From: Candidatus Thiosymbion sp.
Lineage (GTDB): Bacteria > Pseudomonadota > Gammaproteobacteria > Chromatiales > Chromatiaceae
Length of the DNA: 64,000 nucleotides
Direction: 5' to 3'
Assembly (NCBI GenBank): GCA_018435665.1
Contig: JAHDND010000003.1
Span: 24,436-88,435, forward strand
Of this stretch, positions 42,201 through 49,210 are shown piece by piece; position 1 is the stretch's first letter; each line of letters starts with the position of its first letter. The translations under genes and the position numbers were made by a program. Below the pieces are notes generated by a model. That model searched no databases and was not told the origin of the DNA. It saw nothing but the letters and a program-made list of their open reading frames with translations.

Positions 42201-45200
42201 CCTTCTCGCCCACCCGGTAGGCGGGCTGGTCGAGGGAGACCTTGAGCAGGTCCGGGGTATCGATGGCCTTGGGAGCCAGGTACCAGCCCGCCTCGAAGGT
42301 CAGGCTGGCGGGGATGGCGGCAGGCGCGCTGGCGCGCCCTCCCGGCCGCCCCGGGCCAGCGCCAGCATCCGCGCCACCCCCGGCCCCTGGCCGGGAGACG
42401 CCCCCGATACCTGTAACGGGGGATGCGCCAGGGTCGCCCCCCGCCGCGCCGACCGGTGCTGACACCATCAGCTCATAGCCCCCCCAGTCCACCGGGGTCT
42501 GAATCCGGCCCGGGGCGCCGGCGCCGAGGTTCAGCTCGCCGCTGGCCACCCGCTCGCGGCGGGTCACGGGCTCATAGTCCCAGCGGCCGTCATATTGGTA
42601 CCACTGGAAGCTGGTGGTGACCCGCGACAGGGTCCAGCGCAGGCCCTCCACGGCTAGCGGGTTTCCCTGGGGATCGAGGGCGATGACCTCGAAGGCGGCG
42701 GTGCCGCCCTCGTCCACCGCCCCCTCGAACAGGGGCTTGATGCCCAGCCGGGGCCGGCTATCCCGCACCGGCCGCTCCAGGGTCCGCTCCACCGGGCGAC
42801 CACCGCCCTCCAGGACGCGGACCGCGACCTTGGCGACCTGGGGCTGGCTGCCCCCCGGGTGGGACGGCAGATCCAGGGCCAGGCTGGCCAGGCCGGCGGC
42901 GTCGGTGCGCGTCGGCGGCAGGGTGGTGCCCACCGGATTGGCCTCCTCGTCCGCCAGGCCGAAGCGATAGCCGGGATATGCGCCAAGCTGGTCGGTCGGC
43001 TCCAGGCGTACCTCCGCCTCGACCTCCAGGCCCGCGGCGGGGGCGCCAAACAGAAACCGGGCCTCCAGTTGGACATCCCCGGGGGCGGCGGGGTCGATGG
43101 CGTCCCCCCCTAGGCGGGGCTCGAAGGCCAGGCGTTCGGGCTCGAAATCCTCCACCAGGAAGGGCTGCTCCGCCAGGGGCGGGGCCTCCGGGTCGGCGTG
43201 CAGGGCGGCGCGCCAGGTGCCGCGCATGGCGGTGGGCGGGAGGTTGACCGCCAGATGGCGTCCCCCCTGGCCCTGATCGGGGAGCAGGGCGCGACTGTGC
43301 TCGACCCCGTCGGGCCGGCGCAGTTTGAGGGTGAGGGGGGTGCCGGTCAGGGCGCGGGCGGCGCCATCCCGGGCGAGGGCGGTGATCTGGACCGTCTCGC
43401 CCGCGCGGTAGACGCCGCGCTCGGTGGTCAGGAAAACATCCACCGGCCCCGGCGCCGGCCGGCCGGCGACGCCGCGGTCGGCCAGATCGAAGGGCGACTG
43501 GGCCAGGTCGAGGAAGGCAAAATCGCCCTCGGCACCCTCGGCTACCAGCAGGGCGGGCTTGTTGCCGCCCTCGCCCCGCAGCAGGCCGGGCTCGAAACGG
43601 GCGTGACCCGCCCCGTCCGTGCTCGCCTGTCCCAGGATCTCGTCGTTGCGCGCCACCAGGCGCAGCTTGACCCCCGTCAGGGGCTGGGCGCTGGACAGGG
43701 AGCGGACGAAGGCATGGAGGCCGTCGTTACCGGTCAGCCCCGAGAGCCCCAGGTCAGAGACGACGAACCATTGGGTCGCCAGCTCGTCACCCTGGTCCGG
43801 GGCCTCCGCCGGCCGGGCGGTCATGACATAGGCCCCCGGTTTGAGGTTCTGGATGAGGGCGCCGAGGGGGACGGCGGTGGTCAGCTCCCGGTTCAGCTCC
43901 ATGCCGACTTCGACCTCCCCAGACCAGATGGACTCGCCCTGGCGGTCGCGGAGCTCCTGGGTCTCGTAGGGGCTGAGGGCCCTGAGCAAAGGCCCCCCGG
44001 CCGCGGCCGTGGCCAGGGCGCGGTCACCCAGACGCAGGACCTGGGCCTTGACCAGGCGGGTGTTGACCGACATCAGGGGGATGGCCGCCTCACCGCCCTT
44101 GGGCAGGACATAGGCGCGGCCCTGGAAGCGTACCGCCGGGGAGCGATCGCGGACGTAGATGTCCAGGTCCGCCGCCTGGGCCAGGACCTCCCCATCCGCC
44201 GCCGGCAGACCGGGACGCACCCGCAGGCGATAGCGTTCGCCATGGACCACCCCGTCCACGCACAGGGCCTGGGGGTCCGCCTCCACCGTCAGGCCGCGGC
44301 CGGTCTCGACCTGGAGGAAGTCGGTGAGGCCCGCCCGCTCCTTGGCCAGGGGGTCGGAGAATTCGACGCAGACGCGCGGACTGGCCGCCTCGGCGTCGAC
44401 GCGGTGGCCAGTGATGCGGAAACCGTGTTCCGCCAGCCATTGCTCATAGGTGGCGCGGAGGGCGGCATCCTCTTTGATGGCCAGGGCGGCGCGCAGGGCC
44501 CGGAGGGCGGGTCGCCACTGATAGCGGACCGCCAGGGTCTGGCCCAGGACCGATAGGGCGCGCACCCGGTCGGCATCCCCACCGGCGCAGAGATAGGCAT
44601 TGCTGGCGGCGGCGGTGGCAGCGGCCAGCAGGCGCTGACGCGCCTGCCATTCATCCAGCTCGTAACTCAGGTTGGCCCGCGCCAGGCCCAGCCAGGCCGC
44701 CGGGGCATCCGGAGTCAGGCGCAGGGCCTCGGTATAGCGGCCGATGGCCGCCGGCCAATCCTGGGCGCGTTCCGCCTCCTGGGCCGACGCCAGGAGCTGG
44801 TCGAAGCGGACCGCCACTGGCCGCGGCCGGGCGGCGATCTCCGCCGCTTGACGCCGCGCGATCTCGAGCTCGCTCCGGGGCAGGAAACTCAGATCGGCCA
44901 AGCGCCGGGTCTGCCGGTCCTGGTCCTGGCCGGACTTGCCGGTGGTCCCGGTGACGATATGCCCGGAGACGGCGTTGGGGAAGGGGCGGGCATCCTCGTA
45001 ATCGCTCTTCAGGAAACACCAGCGCGCCTTGCGGTTGTAGGTGAAGGCGCGGCAGCGCGGGTTGGCCAGACAGGCAGACTGACAGGCCTCCAGGTCGATG
45101 TCCTGACGAGTCTCCAGATCCTGGCCGTAGTAATCCATCCCCTCCACCACCACCAGGCGGCGCCCGCCAAACTCGCTACCAGGGCTGGTTTGGGCAGCTT

Positions 45201-45402
45201 GGGCATTTTGGGCGGTTTGGACGGCTTGGGCGTTCTGAGGAGCCTGAGCACCCTGGGTGGCTTGGGTAGACGGGGCGGCTGGAGCGGACGCGGCGACTTT
45301 CCCCCCCTGCGCGCCCAAGGCCAGGCCGGGGAGGAGCAGTGTCCAGATCAGGACCAGCAGCAGGGCGACCTGGAGCGGGAGGACTGTCAGGCCAACTGTC
45401 AT
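39280..45402 (-). CDS. Alpha-2-macroglobulin family protein with N-terminal PAN domain and thioester
   Basis: This very large exported protein (2040 aa) uses the start at 45402, just before the signal peptide TVGLTVLPLQVALLLVLIW. A PAN/Apple-like domain (DLEACQSACLANPRCRAFTY, with CFLKSDYE) follows at about 85-150, then a TPR-like helical part at about 200-290. Macroglobulin-type beta domains follow, for example the bait-side VDVFLTTERGVYRAGETVQI. The thioester motif YGCAEQ (Cys about 1498) is intact and the helical thioester domain follows. The latter is interrupted by Gly/Ser-rich and Ala/Asp-rich insertions at about 1515-1570 and 1660-1690. Such proteins trap proteases in the periplasm; the usual partner pbpC is not adjacent. 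Residues before the chosen Met come from an intergenic repeat. Confidence 0.9.
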   Translation of the reverse strand: MTVGLTVLPLQVALLLVLIWTLLLPGLALGAQGGKVAASAPAAPSTQATQGAQAPQNAQAVQTAQNAQAAQTSPGSEFGGRRLVVVEGMDYYGQDLETRQDIDLEACQSACLANPRCRAFTYNRKARWCFLKSDYEDARPFPNAVSGHIVTGTTGKSGQDQDRQTRRLADLSFLPRSELEIARRQAAEIAARPRPVAVRFDQLLASAQEAERAQDWPAAIGRYTEALRLTPDAPAAWLGLARANLSYELDEWQARQRLLAAATAAASNAYLCAGGDADRVRALSVLGQTLAVRYQWRPALRALRAALAIKEDAALRATYEQWLAEHGFRITGHRVDAEAASPRVCVEFSDPLAKERAGLTDFLQVETGRGLTVEADPQALCVDGVVHGERYRLRVRPGLPAADGEVLAQAADLDIYVRDRSPAVRFQGRAYVLPKGGEAAIPLMSVNTRLVKAQVLRLGDRALATAAAGGPLLRALSPYETQELRDRQGESIWSGEVEVGMELNRELTTAVPLGALIQNLKPGAYVMTARPAEAPDQGDELATQWFVVSDLGLSGLTGNDGLHAFVRSLSSAQPLTGVKLRLVARNDEILGQASTDGAGHARFEPGLLRGEGGNKPALLVAEGAEGDFAFLDLAQSPFDLADRGVAGRPAPGPVDVFLTTERGVYRAGETVQITALARDGAARALTGTPLTLKLRRPDGVEHSRALLPDQGQGGRHLAVNLPPTAMRGTWRAALHADPEAPPLAEQPFLVEDFEPERLAFEPRLGGDAIDPAAPGDVQLEARFLFGAPAAGLEVEAEVRLEPTDQLGAYPGYRFGLADEEANPVGTTLPPTRTDAAGLASLALDLPSHPGGSQPQVAKVAVRVLEGGGRPVERTLERPVRDSRPRLGIKPLFEGAVDEGGTAAFEVIALDPQGNPLAVEGLRWTLSRVTTSFQWYQYDGRWDYEPVTRRERVASGELNLGAGAPGRIQTPVDWGGYELMVSAPVGAAGGDPGASPVTGIGGVSRPGAGGGADAGAGPGRPGGRASAPAAIPASLTFEAGWYLAPKAIDTPDLLKVSLDQPAYRVGEKVRAHLEARFPGTALVLALGDRLLSVQEVQVPAGGTTVEIPVSADWGAGAYVTALLYRPMDLVAKRMPGRAIGLAWAAVNPGDRQLRVAVTPTGPVAPRQPLDLELSVPGLPPGAEAYVTLAAVDVGILNLTRFAPPDPDAWYFGQRRLGMEIRDLYGQLIDRMQGAPGVVRSGGDGGLVRLEGPPPTEDLLAFHSGILRLDAQGKARVRFSPSDFNGTIKLMAMAWTANGVGQAAQDLVMRDPIVIQASLPRFLAPGDESRALLELTHVAGPAGRVAVSLEVGLDQPIGGAEAGGSRESQVEGWLPDRQPVEVLGQSAHQELELTSGGRARIQVPLRALASGDAILRARLRIPDGQEIVKRLRLPVRDNRPVQRLTQVETLKPGGPGLVLSPTLFQDLQPDSAALLVSASGAGRLDLPGLLLSLDRYPYGCAEQLASRALPLLYINEIALAAGLSDRLTSGQRGDHGGSQSGGLAGDLMGVLGGHPGGGQSGSQSGNRGGSQGGGAGTGPRIQAAITDLIGKQGAEGGFGLWGPGGDDFWLDAYVTDFLTRAREAGHAVPEVAFQLALDNLRNRLAYAGDFGGGDASTGVEGAGYGDAAGADEGADADADAGEGGFITGLPAPAGPRAGGEDVAYAIYVLARNARAVIGDLRYYAEVKLEAFATPLARAQLGAALALYGDRPRAERAFASALARLDRGESGASWRTDYGSDLRDAAAMLALAAETGTQAVDLNALAKRIDHLGALDGRLSTQEQAWLLVAAQALMQGAAKPRLALDGQPTEGPFFKRFAAGDLATTPATLVNRGQQPLEVLLTLAGIPRQAPPAGGQGYRVERAWYDPEGRRVQPDRLTQGQRLVVILTVTAEAPGAARLLVDDPLPAGLEIENPSLLRAADLQGIPWLGLLEGSAHQEFRADRFVAAVDRQTSDPAQFQLAYRVRAVTPGRFLQPAATVEDMYRPRQRGWTGEGRVEVLPGQ

Positions 45403-45456
45403 GAGGGGGCGCGCCACACCACCGAAGATGAAAGCCTTTGCCGTGACTTTCACGTT
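45391..45456. repeat. Dispersed intergenic repeat, third copy
   Basis: The sequence AACTGTCATGAGGG, CCACACC, AGATGAAAGCCTTTGCCGTG, then ACTTTC corresponds block by block to the first copy near 5709-5767. It covers the start codon region of the macroglobulin gene, so the repeat supplies the ATG (CAT at 45400-45402) and the upstream leader of that gene. Confidence 0.6.
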
Positions 45457-45603
45457 ATGAGGATCTGGCAAAAATTGATCGGGGAGGAGGCGAATGGGGA
45501 GCTGGCGCCGCGTCATGGGGTAACCCCTCGAGAAAGGGTGAATCACGGTTTCGAGTCTAGCAGCCGGCCCGGAAGATGTTGAGCCAGATCGATCGGCGGC
45601 CTA

Positions 45604-45631
45604 TTGCTATTTCAGAATTTTCTAATATACT
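45604..45631 (+). promoter_or_regulatory. Sigma-70-type promoter for the MPEF-repeat gene
   Basis: TTGCTA (45604-45609) and TATACT (45626-45631) are separated by 16 nt in an AT-rich stretch, unusual for this GC-rich sequence. A transcript starting near 45638 would have a leader of about 85 nt before the ATG at 45724. The rest of 45457-45723 shows nothing else. Confidence 0.55.
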
Positions 45632-45723
45632 AATCACTCATGGCCTGGATGACGCACCTGGCCCGAGAACAACAAGGCTTCTGCCACTCCCTTTGCCCTT
45701 TTTCGTTTCGAGGTGTGAAAACA

Positions 45724-46419
45724 ATGAACAAGATCGCCCTTGCTATCTCCGTGGCCGCTCTCGCGGCCGTTTCCTCCACTGCCAGCGCCCAGTGGGCCGC
45801 CCCCCCGATGGATCCGGCGATGCAGGAAGAGCTGCGCCAGATGGCCACCCGTCAGGCCGAGGAACAGGCCAAGATGCAGGCCGAATGGCTCGCCGCCATG
45901 AAAGAGGCCAGCCAACCCCCGGTCATGCGGCCGAGCTACGCCATGCCCCAGATGCCCGAATTCCCGGCCATGCCTGAGTTCCCCGCCATGCCTGAATTCG
46001 GTCAGATGCCCGAGTTCCCACCCATGCCGGAATTTGGCCAGATGCCGGAAATGCCCCCCATGCCCGAATTCGGCAAGATGCCTGAGTTCCCCGCCATGCC
46101 CGAGTTCGCTCAGATGCCTGAGTTCCCCGCCATGCCCGAGTTCGCCCAGAGGCCTGAATTTCCCCCGATGCCGGAATTCGCTGGCGCCCCGGAAATGCCG
46201 GCCTTCCCCGCTTATGGCGCGAGCCGCCCGGTCCATCCCCTGGCCGCCAAGCAGGCCGAGCGCCGTGAGCAGATGCAGGCCCGCCGCGACGAGCAGCGCA
46301 AGGCCGCCCAGACCCGCCACGAAGAGGCTCGCAAGGCCGCCGAGGCCCGTCGCGCCGAGGCCCTCAAGGCCAGTCAGGCGCGCCGCGCCAGCCTGGGTAG
46401 CGTCGCCCCCAAGGTCTGA
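45724..46419 (+). CDS. Secreted MPEF-hexapeptide repeat protein
   Basis: This 231-aa protein is not recognised as any family. A clear signal peptide MNKIALAISVAALAAVSSTASA is followed by a Met/Gln/Glu-rich helix (about 28-65). About fourteen tandem hexapeptides of the form xxMPEF follow (about 76-160; variants QMPEF, PAMPEF, PPMPEF, GKMPEF). A basic, Ala/Arg/Glu-rich helical tail closes the protein (QAERREQMQARRDEQRKA and on). The repeats vary at the first two residues and at DNA level, so they are under some selection. GAGGTG sits 9 nt before the ATG, and a strong promoter and terminator bracket the gene, so it is probably well expressed alone. Met-rich motifs could bind copper, but this is only a thought. 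Confidence 0.78.
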   Translation: MNKIALAISVAALAAVSSTASAQWAAPPMDPAMQEELRQMATRQAEEQAKMQAEWLAAMKEASQPPVMRPSYAMPQMPEFPAMPEFPAMPEFGQMPEFPPMPEFGQMPEMPPMPEFGKMPEFPAMPEFAQMPEFPAMPEFAQRPEFPPMPEFAGAPEMPAFPAYGASRPVHPLAAKQAERREQMQARRDEQRKAAQTRHEEARKAAEARRAEALKASQARRASLGSVAPKV

Positions 46420-46487
46420 TCTCCGGGCCTGATCCCGCGGTCGGGTCCGCCCGATCCCGATCACAGCCCTCTTCTCCTGACCCGCCC

Positions 46488-46506
46488 GGGCGGCCTTTCG
46501 CCGCCC
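46488..46506 (+). terminator. Terminator after the MPEF-repeat gene
   Basis: A perfect 7-bp stem GGGCGGC / GCCGCCC with a CTTTC loop lies 68 nt after the stop codon. A second, longer hairpin follows at 46541. Confidence 0.55.
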
Positions 46507-46540
46507 AGTTCCCCAAGCCTGAAATCAGGCCCCTAGCGCG

Positions 46541-46568
46541 AGGCATTCCCATGCATGTGGGAGTGCCT
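46541..46568 (+). terminator. Second hairpin downstream of the MPEF-repeat gene
   Basis: An 11-bp stem AGGCATTCCCA / TGGGAGTGCCT (one G-T pair) with a TGCATG loop is followed by TGTTGCTTT. It is probably part of a tandem terminator. Between here and 46802 I see no gene; a 7-bp palindrome ATCCCAT / ATGGGAT (46785-46804) covers the start of the next gene. Confidence 0.5.
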
Positions 46569-46802
46569 TGTTGCTTTCCGGCTGGCATTTTGGCGAGAAG
46601 CGCCGTCAGAAAGTCCTTATCGGCTTGACGACCGGGGCTCTCGGTCGACACCGCGCCAGACGCCCCTCCCTTCTTCTCCTCTCCTCCTCTTCATGCTTAC
46701 CTCCTCATCAGATACCGAAAACTGAGACAGGTCGTCCAGAGCCAGGCGGTCGGACGCCTCAAAGGGTTGCAATCCTGGCACTCCATCCCATAATTGCATG
46801 GG

Positions 46803-47984
46803 ATGATAACGCGACTACTCTTTTTGGCGATTGATCAACGGCTGCGACAATTTCCCGCCGTCGCCCTCCTCGGCCCGCGTCAGGTAGGCAAGACCACCCT
46901 GGCCCGCGCCACCCTCGACGAGCGCCAAGGCGTCTACCTGGACCTGGAAAACCCTGCCGATCTGGAAAAGCTGGCGGATGCCTGCGGCTATCTTGGCGCC
47001 CAGGCCGGTCGGCTGACCGTGATCGATGAGGTCCAGCGGGCGCCCGGGATCTTTCAGGTTCTGCGCGGACTTATCGATGAGCGTGTTCGGGCGGGTGAGC
47101 CGGTGGGGCATTTCCTGCTGTTGGGCTCGGCCTCCATCGAATTGCTGCGCCAGTCGAGCGAAAGCCTGGCCGGCCGCATCGCCTATATGGAATTGGGTCC
47201 CTTCGATGTCCGAGAGGTGGCCGACGCCCGCCGGCCGGCCAGCCTCAACCGGCTTTGGTGTCGCGGTGGTTTTCCGCTCAGCTTTCTCGCCGGTTCTGAG
47301 CGGGATAGCGTCACCTGGCGTGAGTCCTTCATTCGCACCTACCTGGAACGTGATATCCCTCAACTCGGGCCGCGCATCCCCGCCGAGACCCTGCGCCGTT
47401 TCTGGACCATGTTGGCGCACAACCAGGGCGCCCTGCTCAATGCCGCCGACCTCGCCCGGTCCCTCGCGGTCGACGGCAAGACCGTCGCCCGCTATCTGGA
47501 CCTCCTGGTGGATCTGCTCCTCGTGCGACGCCTGCCACCCTATGCCGCCAACCTGGGTAAGCGGCTGGTCAAGAGCCCCAAGGTCTATGTTCGCGATAGC
47601 GGTCTGGTACACACCCTGTTGCGGCTGGATGACCTGGAGGCGGTGCTCGGCCATCCGGTAGCCGGGGCCAGTTGGGAGGGCTTCGTCATCGAGACCCTCT
47701 TGCGGGCCGCCCCCGATCGAACCCAGGCCAGTTTCTATCGCACCGCCACCGGGGTGGAACTGGACCTGCTGCTGGAATTGCCGGGCAACCGTCGGTGGGG
47801 CATCGAGATCAAGCGTGGCCTGGCCCCCAAGGTCGAGCCCGGCCTGCGCACGGCACTGGCGGATCTCCGCCCGGAACGCGCCTTCGTGGTCTATGGCGGC
47901 GAGGAGCGCTACCCCAAGGGGGAGGGTATCGAGGCCATCAGCGTGGTGGAACTCGCTGCGGAACTGGCGGCCCTGGCGGCTTGA
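46803..47984 (+). CDS. AAA_14/DUF4143 family ATPase
   Basis: This 393-aa protein is of the widespread AAA_14 plus DUF4143 family. Walker A LLGPRQVGKTTLAR lies at about 22-35, Walker B LTVIDEVQRAP at about 80, and the sensor LLLGSASIELLRQSSESLAGR follows. A winged-helix part (LNAADLARSLAVDGKTVARYLDLL) is near 220, and a C-terminal PD-(D/E)xK-like nuclease fold contains GVELDLLLEL and WGIEIKRG. The cellular role of this family is not established. The ATG at 46803 is preferred over the in-frame TTG at 46794. It stands alone, with nothing in operon with it. Confidence 0.87.
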   Translation: MITRLLFLAIDQRLRQFPAVALLGPRQVGKTTLARATLDERQGVYLDLENPADLEKLADACGYLGAQAGRLTVIDEVQRAPGIFQVLRGLIDERVRAGEPVGHFLLLGSASIELLRQSSESLAGRIAYMELGPFDVREVADARRPASLNRLWCRGGFPLSFLAGSERDSVTWRESFIRTYLERDIPQLGPRIPAETLRRFWTMLAHNQGALLNAADLARSLAVDGKTVARYLDLLVDLLLVRRLPPYAANLGKRLVKSPKVYVRDSGLVHTLLRLDDLEAVLGHPVAGASWEGFVIETLLRAAPDRTQASFYRTATGVELDLLLELPGNRRWGIEIKRGLAPKVEPGLRTALADLRPERAFVVYGGEERYPKGEGIEAISVVELAAELAALAA

Positions 47985-48317
47985 GCCTGGGGGCTTGGCC
48001 GAGATCTCGGTCGTGATGAACGTAAAATGCCACGGCATTCCTGGTACTCCTGGCGTTCCGGCTCGGGCCTCAGCGCTAATCTGAAAGGCCCCAGGTTCTG
48101 CTAATGAAAAGGACCCATCCCCCGGTTGGATTGGATCTGCGCTAACCGAACAGCCCCGCTGGACTTGCCCACCGAACTTGTGGCGCACACTGCCAACGCG
48201 AGGCACCTTGCTGAGCGGCGGGAGAGATGAGTCAAGCGCCCCGCTGTCGCTGCTGCGGTCAGCCGTTTTCGCCGCGTTCATTTCGCAGGTTCAGTTTTCG
48301 GCGTCGAGGGGAGACGA
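47985..48317. other. Intergenic region without recognisable gene
   Basis: This is a 333-bp gap between two convergent genes. Open frames that cross it run antisense to the AAA_14 gene and have no codon or motif support. I see no hairpin strong enough to call. Confidence 0.5.
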
Positions 48318-49124
48318 TCAAGACCCTGCTTCATCGGTGACGGCTGCCGAGCCCGTCTGGGCCGCGGTCGCGCGACTTTGCTTCATTTGCCTGCGGTATT
48401 CACCGACCAGTTCATCGGCACTCGGAAAGCCTTCGAGCCGAATCCAGGGACTGTCGTCAGCAACGTGGAGGAATGTCAGTGGGATGTGGTTCATCTTGTC
48501 ACCACGAAAGGCGTCGAAGGCCTTCTGAACCGTAACGATGTCCTCGCGGCTCCCAGTCAAAAGCTCCCAGCCCTCTGCCGCACGGAAGCGTCGCGCGTAA
48601 TCCTGGAGCCGAGCCGGGGTGTCGTGCTCGGGGTCGATCGAGATCGAGACCAGCCGCACCTGGTCGGCTTCGTCCCCTAGCTTCCGCTGCGTGTGCGCGA
48701 AGCTCGCGCTCAGCACCGGACAGATGGTGGTGCAACTGGTGAAGATGTAATTCAGCATGACCGGCTTGGAACCGGCGAGAAGCTGGCGCAGGGACACATG
48801 CTCCCCGTCCTGGTTCGTCAGCATGACGTCAGGCACTGGGTACTGAGCTTCCGCTCGCAGAAAGCCCTTCTGGTTCAGCATCGCCGCATGATGCTCATGC
48901 CCTTCATGCTGCTGCATGGCAGCCTGGTGGCCCACATGCTGGTCGTGAGCGCCCACCGGCTGTTCCGGTGTCACGGCATGGATCATGTGCTGGTGATGGT
49001 CATGGGCCTGGCCCGCCCCAGCGGATGGGGTCTGCGCCGTTACCATCATCGTGGAAGTGCCAAGGACCGCACTGATGACGACCGCGAGGGTCTGGCGGCT
49101 AAGGGGCGAAGTTGCTTTGGACAT
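48318..49124 (-). CDS. SCO1/SenC family copper chaperone with His/Met-rich N-terminus
   Basis: This 268-aa exported protein starts with the ATG at 49124, preceded by GGGAGA. The signal peptide (LSRQTLAVVISAVLGTSTMM) is followed by a His/Met-rich region of about 60 residues (HDHHQHMIHAV…, HQAAMQQHEGHEHHAAM) likely to bind copper. The thioredoxin-fold SCO domain has the copper-binding Cys pair in FTSCTTICPVLS, the RLVSISIDPEHDTP strand and a later His in IPLTFLHVADDS. SCO proteins deliver copper to oxidases. As the last gene of the minus-strand cluster, it is a good candidate to metallate the oxidase-fold proteins encoded upstream. Confidence 0.9.
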   Translation of the reverse strand: MSKATSPLSRQTLAVVISAVLGTSTMMVTAQTPSAGAGQAHDHHQHMIHAVTPEQPVGAHDQHVGHQAAMQQHEGHEHHAAMLNQKGFLRAEAQYPVPDVMLTNQDGEHVSLRQLLAGSKPVMLNYIFTSCTTICPVLSASFAHTQRKLGDEADQVRLVSISIDPEHDTPARLQDYARRFRAAEGWELLTGSREDIVTVQKAFDAFRGDKMNHIPLTFLHVADDSPWIRLEGFPSADELVGEYRRQMKQSRATAAQTGSAAVTDEAGS

Positions 49125-49210
49125 GCTAAGTCTCCCGTGTCGATGCGGCGCTGCCGCAGGTGTGGTGTGGCCTTGTCTTCGGCCCTTCTCTGCGGCGCTC
49201 GTGCGCCGGC

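Noticed and set aside
43198..44556. 452-codon open frame on the plus strand inside the macroglobulin gene
   Set aside because: It is antisense to a recognisable macroglobulin and is low-complexity Gly/Gln/Ala-rich.
45764..46260. MPEF repeat DNA as a possible CRISPR-like array
   Set aside because: The periodicity is 18 bp, in frame and coding, with no spacers.
46815..48281. 488-codon minus-strand frame over the AAA_14 gene
   Set aside because: It is antisense to intact Walker motifs and has no plausible start site.
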